A DNA stretch of 64,000 nt from Mycobacteriales bacterium (lineage in GTDB: Bacteria > Actinomycetota > Actinomycetes > JAFAQI01 > DASSKL01), in NCBI GenBank assembly GCA_035690485.1, contig DASSKL010000082.1:1-64000 (forward strand), read 5' to 3'. A program made the position numbers and the translations under genes. Positions 19,950-30,034 of this stretch are shown here, piece after piece. Under the pieces are notes generated by a model. It searched no databases, was not told where the DNA came from, and was given only the letters and a program-made list of their open reading frames with translations. The number at the start of each line of letters is the position of its first letter. The stretch's first letter is position 1.

Positions 19950-20846
19950 TCAGCCCCGCGCCAGCAGCTCGTCGAGGATCTCGGGCTCGCGGTGGTAGCC
20001 GGCCAGGTGCCCGTCGTCCTCGCCGAACAGCCGCAGCTCCGCGTGTGGAAGCCGGTCGACCAGCCTCCGGGCCGCTGACAGCGGCGCGTTCACATCGCCC
20101 GGGGCGTGCCACCAGGTGATCGAGGTCTGCACCGCCTCGACGTCGACATCGGCCCAGTCGCGCTCGATGGCCAGCGCCTCGTCGACCCATCCGTCGACGC
20201 CCTGGGCGAGCGCCTCCCGGGTGGCGAGGACGATCGATGCCTGCCAACCCGGGTCGGCCATCACCCGCTTGTCCGCCTCAGGAGCGGTGGCCATCAACCC
20301 GCTCAACGCCGTGAGCGGATCGGCGCGCATCGGCTCCCGATACGACTCGAGCAGCGCGGTGAGGCCGGCCACGTCACCGCCGCGCACCAGCCGGTAGGAC
20401 TCCTGGTTGACCGGGATCATCTGGGCGACCTCGTCGTCCTGCAGCGGTGCGGCTCCCACGAGGACCGTCAGCGCCCGCACCCGGTCGGGGTGGCGGGCGG
20501 CGAACGCGAGCTCGTGCGGCGCCGCGCCGCTGCCGCCCAGCACGAAGACGCTCTCGACGCCGACCTCGTCGAGGATCGCGGCCAGGTCGTCGGCGTGCTC
20601 GGCGAACCCACGACCCGGCAGCCTCGTGGAGGCGCCGAACCCGGGTCGCTCCGTCGTGATCGCCCGCAGGTTCCGCTCCACCCAGGGGCTGCGGTCGGCG
20701 CGGATGGTGAAGCGGGAACCCGGCGTGCCCGGCACCCGCAGCAGCGGCGTGCCCGCGGCCGGTCCCCAGTCGGTCCAGGCGACGACCCGACCGTCCGGCC
20801 GCGTCAGCCGCCGGTCGCGGACACCGTCGAGCACGCTGGCCTCCAT
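19950..20846 (-). CDS. Alpha/beta hydrolase
   Basis: 298 residues from the ATG at 20846 (MEASVLDG); an upstream in-frame start at 20876 would enter the leuA promoter and is less likely. Features are TPLLRVPGTPGSRFT (oxyanion strand), ERPGFGAST, a nucleophile elbow LGGSGAAP in which the last Gly of GxSxG is Ala, and a C-terminal DDGHLAGYH histidine. The stop is 3 bases from that of the hydrolase on the other strand. Substrate unknown. Its start lies 47 bases from the divergent leuA leader peptide. Confidence 0.82.
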   Translation of the reverse strand: MEASVLDGVRDRRLTRPDGRVVAWTDWGPAAGTPLLRVPGTPGSRFTIRADRSPWVERNLRAITTERPGFGASTRLPGRGFAEHADDLAAILDEVGVESVFVLGGSGAAPHELAFAARHPDRVRALTVLVGAAPLQDDEVAQMIPVNQESYRLVRGGDVAGLTALLESYREPMRADPLTALSGLMATAPEADKRVMADPGWQASIVLATREALAQGVDGWVDEALAIERDWADVDVEAVQTSITWWHAPGDVNAPLSAARRLVDRLPHAELRLFGEDDGHLAGYHREPEILDELLARG

Positions 20847-20880
20847 GGCCGAAGCCTGGCATGCGCGTCCGGCCATGCGT

Positions 20881-20886
20881 TAGTCT
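20881..20886 (+). promoter_or_regulatory. -10 hexamer of the leuA leader transcript
   Basis: TAGTCT lies seven bases before the ATG of the leader peptide, placing initiation at the ATG (leaderless leader peptide). The -35 position holds TGGCAT, a poor match. Confidence 0.6.
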
Positions 20887-20893
20887 GATCGTG

Positions 20894-22694
<1,801 letters not shown>

Positions 22695-22758
22695 CGCAGG
22701 GGCGGCCGGTCCGCGGTGCGCACCACCACCGGCCGGCCGTCGCCCGGCGGCGGATAGG

Positions 22759-22764
22759 TACCGT
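22759..22764 (+). promoter_or_regulatory. Candidate -10 hexamer for leaderless leuB transcript
   Basis: TACCGT lies eight bases before the GTG of leuB, with no Shine-Dalgarno sequence between. Confidence 0.45.
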
Positions 22765-22772
22765 TGCCGCCC

Positions 22773-23816
22773 GTGAGCCGCACCCTCCGACTGGCAGTCA
22801 TCCCCGGCGACGGCATCGGCACCGAGGTCGTCGCCGAGGGCCTCAAAGTCCTCGACGCGGTCGCGCCCGCCCACGGCCTGACCGTCGAGACGACCGGCTA
22901 CGACCTCGGCGCCAAGCGCTGGCACGAGACCGGCGAGACGCTGCCCGACTCCGTGCTCGGCGAGCTCTCGACGGCCGACGCGATCCTGCTGGGCGCGGTG
23001 GGTGACCCCACCGTCCCGTCGGGCGTGCTCGAGCGCGGCCTGCTGTTGAAGCTGCGGTTCGCCTTCGAGCACGCGGTCAACCTGCGGCCGGTCAAGCTCT
23101 ACCCGGGTGTCACCAGCCCCGTGACGGCCGGCACGCCCGAGAGCATCGACATGGTCGTCGTACGCGAAGGGACCGAGGGGCCCTACGCCGGCGTCGGCGG
23201 CTTCCTGCGCGGCGGCACCTCGCAGGAGATCGCCACCGAGCAGAGCCTCAACACCCGCTTCGGCGTGGAGCGGGTGGTGCGTGACGCGTTCCGCCGCGCC
23301 GACGGCCGGCGCAGGAAGCTCACGCTGGTGCACAAGACCAACGTCCTCACCCACGCCGGGTCGCTGTGGTTGCGGACCGTCGACGCGGTGAAGGTCGACT
23401 TCCCCGACGTCGACGTCGACTACGTCCACGTCGACGCGGCCTGCCTCTACTTCGTCACCCAGCCCGAGCGCTTCGACGTCGTCGTCACCGACAACCTGTT
23501 CGGCGACATCGTCACCGACCTCGGTGCCGCGATCGCCGGTGGCATCGGGCTGGCGGCGAGCGGCAACCTCAACGTCGACGGCACCGCTCCGAGCATGTTC
23601 GAGCCGGTGCACGGCAGCGCCCCCGACATCGCCGGGCAGGGCAAGGCCGACCCGACCGCCACCGTGCTCTCCGTCGCACTGCTGCTCGACCACGTCGGCT
23701 GCCCGGAGGCTGCGCGCAAGGTCGAGGCCGCCGTCGCCGACGACCTCGCCACGCGCGGCACCGCGCCGCGCAGCACCGCCGAGATCGGCGACGCGCTCGC
23801 GGCCCGCGTGGGCTGA
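22773..23816 (+). CDS. leuB: 3-isopropylmalate dehydrogenase
   Basis: 347 residues from GTG. It oxidatively decarboxylates 3-isopropylmalate with NAD+ and also acts on the citramalate-derived intermediate. Motifs are [17 protein letters not shown], the substrate Arg segment [18 protein letters not shown], the catalytic [30 protein letters not shown] region with metal-binding Asp residues, and [18 protein letters not shown] (NAD site). The type matches the actinobacterial LeuB of about 345-350 residues. Confidence 0.96.
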   Translation: MSRTLRLAVIPGDGIGTEVVAEGLKVLDAVAPAHGLTVETTGYDLGAKRWHETGETLPDSVLGELSTADAILLGAVGDPTVPSGVLERGLLLKLRFAFEHAVNLRPVKLYPGVTSPVTAGTPESIDMVVVREGTEGPYAGVGGFLRGGTSQEIATEQSLNTRFGVERVVRDAFRRADGRRRKLTLVHKTNVLTHAGSLWLRTVDAVKVDFPDVDVDYVHVDAACLYFVTQPERFDVVVTDNLFGDIVTDLGAAIAGGIGLAASGNLNVDGTAPSMFEPVHGSAPDIAGQGKADPTATVLSVALLLDHVGCPEAARKVEAAVADDLATRGTAPRSTAEIGDALAARVG

Positions 23817-23862
23817 CTGTCTGGGATACTCGGAGGGCTGACGCCGTCGAAGGAGACCTCCC

Positions 23863-24789
23863 ATGCCGCTCACGCCTACCCGGAAGATCTGGATGGAAGG
23901 CGAGCTGGTCGACTGGGACGACGCACGTATTCACGTGCTCAACCCGTCGCTGCACTACGGCTGGGGCGTCTTCGAGGGCATTCGCGCCTACGCCACCGAC
24001 CGCGGCCCCGCGGTCTTCCGGCTGACCGAGCACATCGAGCGGCTGTTCCGCTCGGCGCACATCTACATGATGGAGCCCCGCTGGTCGGTCGCCGACATCG
24101 TCGCGGCCACCAAAGAGACGGTGCGGGTCAACGAGATCGAGTCGTGCTACATCCGGCCGCTGCTCTACCTCGACTACGGCGAGATGGGGCTCAATCCGCT
24201 GCCCAGCCGCACGGTCGCCTCGATCGCCTGCTGGCCGTGGGGCGCCTACCTCGGCGACGAGGCGGCCAACAAGGGCGTGCGCGCGGTCGTGAGCAGCTGG
24301 CAGCGCATCGGCCACAACACGATCCCGCCCGCGGGCAAGGCGACCGGGCAGTACATCAACTCGTCCCTCGCCAAGGTCGCCGCGCTCAAGGCCGGCTACG
24401 ACGAGGCGATCATGCTGACCCCCGGCGGCAACATCGCGGAGGGCTCCGGCGAGAACATCTTCTGCGTCTACGGGCGCCGGCTCATCACCCCGCCGCTCGT
24501 CGACGGCGTGCTCGCCGGGCTGACCCGCGACGCGGTGATGACGATTGCCCGTGACGAGGGCTACGAGGTCGTCGAGGCGACGCTCACCCGGGCCGACCTC
24601 TACCTCGCCGACGAGGCGTTCTTCACCGGCACCGCCGCCGAGATGGTGCCGCTCGTCGAGGTCGACGACCGCGCGGTCGGCTCCGGCAAGCCCGGCCCGG
24701 TCACCCGGCACCTGCTCGAGCTCTTCCAGCAGGCCACCGTCGGCAAGCTGGACCGCTACAAGCTGTGGAACGAATTCGTCTCGGAGTAG
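23863..24789 (+). CDS. ilvE: Branched-chain amino acid aminotransferase (class IV)
   Basis: 308 residues from ATG behind AAGGAG; a GATACT -10 lies at 23825-23830. It transaminates the 2-oxo acids to valine, leucine and isoleucine. The PLP-binding lysine is in PPAGKATGQYINSSLAK, and GGNIAEGSGENIFCVYGRRL and FFTGTAAEMVPLVEVDDR bind the PLP phosphate and substrate. N-terminal VHYGWGVFEGIRAY-like sequence (LHYGWGVFEGIRAYATDRG) confirms the class IV fold. Confidence 0.95.
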   Translation: MPLTPTRKIWMEGELVDWDDARIHVLNPSLHYGWGVFEGIRAYATDRGPAVFRLTEHIERLFRSAHIYMMEPRWSVADIVAATKETVRVNEIESCYIRPLLYLDYGEMGLNPLPSRTVASIACWPWGAYLGDEAANKGVRAVVSSWQRIGHNTIPPAGKATGQYINSSLAKVAALKAGYDEAIMLTPGGNIAEGSGENIFCVYGRRLITPPLVDGVLAGLTRDAVMTIARDEGYEVVEATLTRADLYLADEAFFTGTAAEMVPLVEVDDRAVGSGKPGPVTRHLLELFQQATVGKLDRYKLWNEFVSE

Positions 24790-24871
24790 CAGGTCCCTGG
24801 CCTTCCCCTGGCGGCTTCCCTAAACAGCGCCGCGCTGCCTACGATCCTCGGCACGACCCGGGAGGTGGGCC

Positions 24872-25279
24872 ATGCAGGTGCGCGACGGCATGAGCACGGA
24901 CGTGGTCTCGATCGGTCCCGCGCACACGCTGCGCGAGGCCGCCAAGATCATGTCGGACCGGCGGGTGGGTTCGGCGGTCGTCCTCGACGGTGACACCGAC
25001 CATCCGGGGATCCTCACCGAGCGCGACATCCTCGCGAGCCTCGCAGCCGGCCAGGACCCCGACGCCGAGAAGGTCGGCGACCATCTCACCGAGGACATCG
25101 TCGTCGGCGCGCCCGACTGGAGCGTGCACCAGGCGGCGGAGACGCTGGTACGCCGCAGCTGGCGGCACCTCGTCGTGTGCGAGGGCGACGACGTGGTCGG
25201 GATCCTGTCGGTGCGTGACGTCGTCCAGCTCTGGGTCGAGGATCGTTTATCGGGCGGTGTCGCGGCGTCATCCGCGTAG
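24872..25279 (+). CDS. Tandem CBS-domain protein
   Basis: 135 residues from ATG behind GGGAGG, with a TACGAT -10 at 24840-24845. It consists of two CBS motifs (about residues 7-60 and 72-128) with no other domain: MSTDVVSIGPAHTLREAAKIMSD, then VVGAPDWSVHQAAETLVRR. Such proteins sense adenosine nucleotides or SAM. It sits between ilvE and cimA, but a role in that pathway is not shown. Its TAG stop is part of the TAGCAT hexamer before cimA. Confidence 0.9.
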   Translation: MQVRDGMSTDVVSIGPAHTLREAAKIMSDRRVGSAVVLDGDTDHPGILTERDILASLAAGQDPDAEKVGDHLTEDIVVGAPDWSVHQAAETLVRRSWRHLVVCEGDDVVGILSVRDVVQLWVEDRLSGGVAASSA

Positions 25280-25282
25280 CAT
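25277..25282 (+). promoter_or_regulatory. Candidate -10 hexamer for leaderless cimA transcript
   Basis: TAGCAT lies eight bases before the GTG of cimA; its first three bases are the stop codon of the CBS gene. No Shine-Dalgarno sequence is present. Confidence 0.5.
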
Positions 25283-25290
25283 GGGCAGGC

Positions 25291-26883
25291 GTGCGACCCG
25301 CCGACGACTTTCACGTTTACGACACCACGCTGCGCGACGGCGCCCAGCGTGAGGGGCTCTCCCTCACGGTCCAGGACAAGCTCGCGATCGCACGGCACCT
25401 GGACGAGCTCGGTGTGGGCTTCATCGAGGGCGGCTGGCCGGGCTCCAACCCGAAGGACGCGGAGTTCTTCCGCCGGGCCCGGACCGAGCTGCAGCTGACG
25501 ACGGCGACGCTCGCGGCGTTCGGCGCGACCCGCAAGGCCGGAGCGGTCGCTGCCGACGACCAGCAGGTCGCCGCGCTGCGCGAGTCGGGTGCCCCCGTGG
25601 TGACGATCGTGGCCAAGTCGCACGACCGGCACGTCGAGCGCGCGCTGCGCACCACGCTCGACGAGAACGTCGCGATGATCCGCGACACCGTCGCCCACCT
25701 GCGGGCCGAGGGCCAGCGGGTGTTCCTCGACGCCGAGCACTTCTTCGACGGCTACCGCGCCAACCCGCACTACGCGCTCGCGGTCGTCGAGGCCGCGGCC
25801 GAGGCCGGGGCCGACGTGGTCGCGCTGTGCGACACCAACGGCGGGATGCTCCCGCACCAGCTGGCCGACATCGTCCACGAGGTCGTGGCCCGCGGCCTCC
25901 GCGTGGGCATCCACGCGCACGACGATGCCTCCTGCGCGGTCGCCAACAGCCTGGCGGCGGTGCAGGCCGGGGCCAGCCACGTGCAGGGGACGGCCAACGG
26001 CTACGGCGAGCGGTGCGGCAACGCCAACCTGTTCAGCGTGGTCGCCGGGCTCGAGCTCAAGCTCGGCCGGCCGGTCCTGCCCGAGGGCCGGCTGCGCGAG
26101 CTCGTGCGCGTCAGCCACGTCATCGCCGAGGTCGCCAACATCGCACCCGACCCGCACCAGCCCTACGTGGGGCAGAGCGCGTTCGCGCACAAGGCGGGGC
26201 TGCACGCATCGGCGGTCAAGGTCGACCCGGACCTCTACCAGCACGTCGACCCGTCGACGGTCGGCAACGACATGCGGATGCTCGTTTCCGAGCTCGCCGG
26301 TCGGGCGAGTGTCGAGATGCGCGGCAAGGCGCTCGGCCTCGACCCCGACCGCGAGACGGTGGGCCGGGTGATCCAGCGGGTCAAGGATCTGGAGTCGATC
26401 GGCTTCACGTTCGAGGCCGCCGACGCGTCGTTCGAGCTGCTGCTGCGCGAGGAGATCGACGGGTCGCGCCGCCGCTACTTCGAGCTGGAGTCGTGGCGGG
26501 TCATCGTCGAGCGGCGCGACGGCCACGTCGTCAGCGAGGCGACGGTGAAGCTGCACGCCAAGGGTGAGCGCATCGTGGCGACGGGAGAGGGCAACGGTCC
26601 GGTCAACGCGCTCGACCGGGCGCTGCGCTCGGCGCTCGAGCAGCTCTACCCCGGGCTCGCGTCACTCGAGCTGGTCGACTACAAGGTGCGCATCCTCGAG
26701 GGCGCGCACGGCACCGGCGCGGTGACCCGCGTGCTGGTCGAGACCGGCGACGGGCGCGCCGAGTGGGACACTGTCGGGGTGCACGAGAACGTCATCGAGG
26801 CCTCGTGGCAGGCGCTCGAGGACGCCTACACCTACGGCCTGCTGCAGCAGGAGGACGGGCAGCAGCCCGCGGCCGCGTCATGA
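25291..26883 (+). CDS. cimA: (R)-citramalate synthase
   Basis: 530 residues from GTG. CimA condenses pyruvate with acetyl-CoA, giving 2-oxobutyrate through LeuCD and LeuB, so isoleucine can be made without threonine deaminase. The sequence YDTTLRDGAQREGLSLTVQDKLAIARHLDELG, GGWPGSNPKDAEFF and VGIHAHDDASCAVAN is that of the long CimA group rather than LeuA or homocitrate synthase, and a C-terminal allosteric dimer domain is present. An ATGA overlap links it to the next ORF. Confidence 0.93.
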   Translation: MRPADDFHVYDTTLRDGAQREGLSLTVQDKLAIARHLDELGVGFIEGGWPGSNPKDAEFFRRARTELQLTTATLAAFGATRKAGAVAADDQQVAALRESGAPVVTIVAKSHDRHVERALRTTLDENVAMIRDTVAHLRAEGQRVFLDAEHFFDGYRANPHYALAVVEAAAEAGADVVALCDTNGGMLPHQLADIVHEVVARGLRVGIHAHDDASCAVANSLAAVQAGASHVQGTANGYGERCGNANLFSVVAGLELKLGRPVLPEGRLRELVRVSHVIAEVANIAPDPHQPYVGQSAFAHKAGLHASAVKVDPDLYQHVDPSTVGNDMRMLVSELAGRASVEMRGKALGLDPDRETVGRVIQRVKDLESIGFTFEAADASFELLLREEIDGSRRRYFELESWRVIVERRDGHVVSEATVKLHAKGERIVATGEGNGPVNALDRALRSALEQLYPGLASLELVDYKVRILEGAHGTGAVTRVLVETGDGRAEWDTVGVHENVIEASWQALEDAYTYGLLQQEDGQQPAAAS

Positions 26884-27052
26884 CGGCGCCGGCCGTGCCG
26901 CCCGTGCACGCCGGAGTGGTCGGCGGGCACGGCGACGTGGTCGCGCTGCTGGTGGTCCTGCTGATCCTCGCCTGCACGCTGCTGGCCGTCGTGCTGCCGG
27001 GCAGCGTGCGGATCCTGCAGCTGCGGCGCACCGCGCGCCGGCACCGCCGCGG

Positions 27053-27056
<4 letters not shown>
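26880..27056 (+). CDS. Small single-span membrane protein (hypothetical)
   Basis: 58 residues; its ATG shares ATGA with the cimA stop. A membrane helix of about 20 residues (VVALLVVLLILACTLLAVVL) is followed by a basic tail (RTARRHRRG), predicting an outside-N, inside-C orientation. No family recognised. Its TAG stop overlaps the stop of the convergent HiPIP-like gene by three bases. Confidence 0.6.
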
Positions 27057-27298
<242 letters not shown>

Positions 27299-27327
27299 CG
27301 CGGGCTCCTCACCTCGTGGGCCAGATA

Positions 27328-27342
27328 TGAGAATGATTATCA
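27328..27342. promoter_or_regulatory. Fur/Zur-like box
   Basis: TGAGAATGATTATCA is a 15-base near-palindrome with six of seven arm positions symmetric, matching the TGAnAATnATTnTCA form of actinobacterial Zur and Fur-family sites. It lies 30-44 bases upstream of the HiPIP-like gene (minus strand), over its expected promoter, and 68 bases before the FAH-family start. A metal-responsive repressor is inferred. Confidence 0.55.
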
Positions 27343-27397
27343 CAACGGGCCCCGGCGGCCCCTCGGCCCGGCCCCTACCCGTGGCCGCTTCGCTGGA

Positions 27398-27403
27398 TAA
27401 CCT
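27398..27403 (+). promoter_or_regulatory. Candidate -10 hexamer for leaderless FAH-family gene
   Basis: TAACCT lies seven bases before the GTG at 27411 without a Shine-Dalgarno sequence. Confidence 0.45.
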
Positions 27404-27410
27404 CGGCGTC

Positions 27411-28196
27411 GTGCGCATCGCGAGGTTCAGCCCACCCGGAAGCGCTGAGCAGACGCCGGCTTTCGGGATCGTCGAGGGAAGCCCGGGGGAGGAGACCGTC
27501 GCCGAGATCGACGGCCATCCGTTCGCGGCGTTCACCTTCACGGGCGAGCGGCACGCTCTCGCCGACGTACGGCTGCTGGCGCCGGTGCTGCCGAGCAAGG
27601 TCGTCGCGATCGGCAAGAACTACGCGGCGCACGCGGCCGAGATGGGCTCCGACCTGCCCCCCAACCCCACCATCTTCCTGAAGCCGTCGACCGCGGTGAT
27701 CGGTCCCGGCGACCCGATCGCCTACCCCCCGTCGTCGACCCGGGTCGACTACGAGGGTGAGCTCGCGATCGTCGTCGGCCGGCTCTGCCGCGACGTGCCG
27801 GAGGGGCGGGCGGCCGACGTGATCCTCGGCTACACCTGCGCCAACGACGTGACCGCGCGCGACCAGCAGGCCGCCGACGGGCAGTGGTCGCGGGCCAAGG
27901 GCTACGACACGTTCTGCCCGCTGGGACCGTGGATCGAGACCGACCTCGACCCCTCCGACGTCGAGCTCGTCACGCGGCTGCAGGGCGAGGTGAAGCAGCA
28001 GTCCCGCACCTCGCTGCTCGTGCACCCGGTGCCGAAGCTCGTCGCCTACATCACCGCCGTGATGACGCTGCTGCCGGGCGACGTGATCCTCACCGGCACG
28101 CCGGCCGGCATCGGGCCGATGGAGGTGGGCGACGAGGTCTCGGTCACGGTCGAGGGCATCGGCACGCTGGCCAACCGCGTGGTGGCCCGTGCCTGA
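27411..28196 (+). CDS. Fumarylacetoacetate hydrolase-family protein
   Basis: 261 residues from GTG. The FAH fold is shown by VVAIGKNYAAHAAEMGSDLPPNPTIFLKPSTAVIGPGD, the metal site in VDYEGELAIVVGRL (two Glu) and GYTCANDVTARDQQ (Asp), and LPGDVILTGTPAGIGPMEVGDEV. Relatives are acylpyruvases, oxaloacetate decarboxylases or 2-hydroxyhepta-2,4-diene-1,7-dioate isomerases; the substrate is not evident. The frame overlaps gltX by 8 bases, a position common for this gene in actinobacteria. Confidence 0.88.
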   Translation: MRIARFSPPGSAEQTPAFGIVEGSPGEETVAEIDGHPFAAFTFTGERHALADVRLLAPVLPSKVVAIGKNYAAHAAEMGSDLPPNPTIFLKPSTAVIGPGDPIAYPPSSTRVDYEGELAIVVGRLCRDVPEGRAADVILGYTCANDVTARDQQAADGQWSRAKGYDTFCPLGPWIETDLDPSDVELVTRLQGEVKQQSRTSLLVHPVPKLVAYITAVMTLLPGDVILTGTPAGIGPMEVGDEVSVTVEGIGTLANRVVARA

Positions 28197-29631
28197 AACC
28201 GTGCGGGTGCGCGTCGCACCGTCGCCCACGGGTGACCCGCACGTCGGCACGGCGTACATGTCGCTGTTCAACCTGGCCTTCTCCCGCCAGCAGGGCGGGG
28301 TGTTCGTGCTGCGCATCGAGGACACCGACCGGGCGCGGTACGTCGCCGACAGCGAGCGGCAGATCTTCGAGACCTTGCACTGGCTGGGACTGGACTGGGA
28401 CGAGGGCCCCGACATCGGCGGCCCTTACGCGCCGTACCGTCAGTCGGAGCGGTTGCAGACCTACGCCGGCCCGGCCCGGCAGCTGCTCGACGACTGCCGT
28501 GCCTACCACTGCTGGTGCACGCCCGAGCGGCTCGCGCAGATGCGCAAGGAGCAGCAGCAGGCGAAGCGACCGACCGGCTACGACCGGCTGTGCTACGGCA
28601 AGAGCCGCGAGGAGCGGGCCGCGCTGCCGGGCTTCTCCGCCGCGCCGGTGCTGCGGATGCTGGTCCCCGACGACCCGCCGCTGTCGTTCCCCGACCTGAT
28701 CCGTGGCGAGGTGCACGCCCCGCACCCCGACGACCAGGTGATCGTCAAGGCCGACGGCTTCCCCACCTACCACCTCGCCAACGTCGTCGACGACCACGAG
28801 ATGGGCATCACGCACGTCGTGCGCGGCGAGGAGTGGATCTCCTCGACGCCCAAGCACCTCCTGCTCTACGACTGGCTCGGCTGGCAGCGGCCGCTCTTCG
28901 CGCACATGCCGTTGCTGCGCAACACGGACAAGTCGAAGATCAGCAAGAGGACCAACCCGGCCGCGCGGCTCACGTGGTTCCGCGAGCGGGGCTACCTTCC
29001 CGAGGCGCTGCGCAACTTCCTCGCCCTCATGGGTTACGCCCTGCCGGACGGCCGCGAGATCTTTACCTTCGACGAGATGGTCGACACCTTCGACTGGTCG
29101 CGGGTCAATCCGGTCGGGCCGGTGTTCGACCTCGACAAGCTGCAGTGGCTCAACGGCCACTACATCCGCGACCTGCCCGTCGAGGACCTGGCGACGCGGA
29201 TGGTGCCCTACCTGCAGGCGGCCGGGCTCGTCGGCGAGCCGATCGCCGACGCCGAGCTGCAGCTGCTGTACGCCGCAACCCCGCTCGTGCAGGAGCGCAT
29301 CGGCGTCCTGTCGGAGGCGCCCGACATGCTCGGATTCCTGTTCACCGAGGGCGTCGAGATCGACCCGCAGGCCGCGGAGAAGGCGCGCACCGACGCGCCC
29401 GTGCTGCCGGCCGCCATCGAGGCGCTGGAGCCGTTGCCGGCGTGGGCAACGGCCGATATCCAGGCCGCCTTGCGCGCCGCCCTCGTCGACAGGCTCGGGC
29501 TCAAGCCGCGGCAGGCTTTCGGGCCGGTGCGGGTCGCGGTCACCGGCCGCAGCGTGTCGCCGCCGCTGTTCGAGTCGATGGAGCTGCTCGGGCGCGAGCG
29601 GTCGCTCGCTCGCCTGCGTGCGGCGCTCTGA
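28189..29631 (+). CDS. gltX: Glutamyl-tRNA synthetase
   Basis: 480 residues from GTG. The class I signatures are HVGT in PSPTGDPHVGTAYMSLFNLAF (HIGH equivalent) and KSKISKR (KMSKS equivalent), with RIEDTDRARYV typical of GluRS. With gatCAB in the same genome it is expected to be non-discriminating and to charge tRNA(Gln) with Glu as well. The tRNA-Gln and tRNA-Glu genes follow directly. Confidence 0.97.
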   Translation: MPETVRVRVAPSPTGDPHVGTAYMSLFNLAFSRQQGGVFVLRIEDTDRARYVADSERQIFETLHWLGLDWDEGPDIGGPYAPYRQSERLQTYAGPARQLLDDCRAYHCWCTPERLAQMRKEQQQAKRPTGYDRLCYGKSREERAALPGFSAAPVLRMLVPDDPPLSFPDLIRGEVHAPHPDDQVIVKADGFPTYHLANVVDDHEMGITHVVRGEEWISSTPKHLLLYDWLGWQRPLFAHMPLLRNTDKSKISKRTNPAARLTWFRERGYLPEALRNFLALMGYALPDGREIFTFDEMVDTFDWSRVNPVGPVFDLDKLQWLNGHYIRDLPVEDLATRMVPYLQAAGLVGEPIADAELQLLYAATPLVQERIGVLSEAPDMLGFLFTEGVEIDPQAAEKARTDAPVLPAAIEALEPLPAWATADIQAALRAALVDRLGLKPRQAFGPVRVAVTGRSVSPPLFESMELLGRERSLARLRAAL

Positions 29632-29662
29632 CGCCGTTTTGGGCGGTCGCCCGCCCGGCGGG

Positions 29663-29696
29663 TATCATCGACGGCGAGCCTGCGGCAGCAGGCTCG
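29663..29696 (+). promoter_or_regulatory. tRNA-Gln promoter and 5' hairpin
   Basis: TATCAT at 29663-29668 is a good -10. From 29675 a perfect nine-pair hairpin forms: CGAGCCTGC, loop GGCA, GCAGGCTCG, ending two bases before the mature tRNA-Gln. No T tract follows. It may mark the 5' leader of the pre-tRNA or be a weak terminator for gltX. Confidence 0.5.
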
Positions 29697-29698
29697 AT

Positions 29699-29770
29699 TG
29701 GGGTATGGGGTAATTGGCAGCCCGGCGGATTCTGGCTCCGCTAGTCTAGGTTCGAGTCCTGGTACCCCAG
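29699..29770 (+). tRNA. tRNA-Gln (anticodon CTG)
   Basis: 72 bases. Acceptor TGGGGTA pairs with TACCCCA, D stem GGG/CCC, anticodon stem GCGGA/TCCGC with loop TTCTGGC giving anticodon CTG (29732-29734), T loop TTCGAGT. Discriminator G at 29770; CCA is not encoded. It reads CAG codons, the main Gln codon in this genome. Confidence 0.96.
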
Positions 29771-29805
29771 CGGGAGTCGGCATTTTCAGGCCGGCTTTGC
29801 TCCAA

Positions 29806-29878
29806 GCCCCCGTCGTCTAGAGGCCTAGGACGCCGCCCTCTCAAGGCGGTAACGGCGGTTCGAATCCGCTCGGGGGTA
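29806..29878 (+). tRNA. tRNA-Glu (anticodon CTC)
   Basis: 73 bases. Acceptor GCCCCCG pairs with CGGGGGT (one G.T), anticodon stem CCGCC/GGCGG with loop CTCTCAA giving anticodon CTC (29840-29842), T loop TTCGAAT, discriminator A. The full CCA is not encoded. It lies 35 bases after tRNA-Gln and probably shares its transcript. Confidence 0.96.
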
Positions 29879-30034
29879 CACAGGGACTTCCCCTTCGTCG
29901 ATCTCGGCGGATGCCGATCATGACGGCGGAGGTCGCCACCCGGTGACGCGCCTCCGCGCGCCGCGCCGCTGGTCTGCTTGAACAGCGGCGGCCGGCGGCA
30001 CAATGTCGGTGGTCGTGAGAACGGAGGACTCCCG

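Noticed and set aside
29879-30034. Terminator after tRNA-Glu
   Set aside because: Only short imperfect pairings around AGGGACTTCCCCTT; no stable stem or T tract seen.
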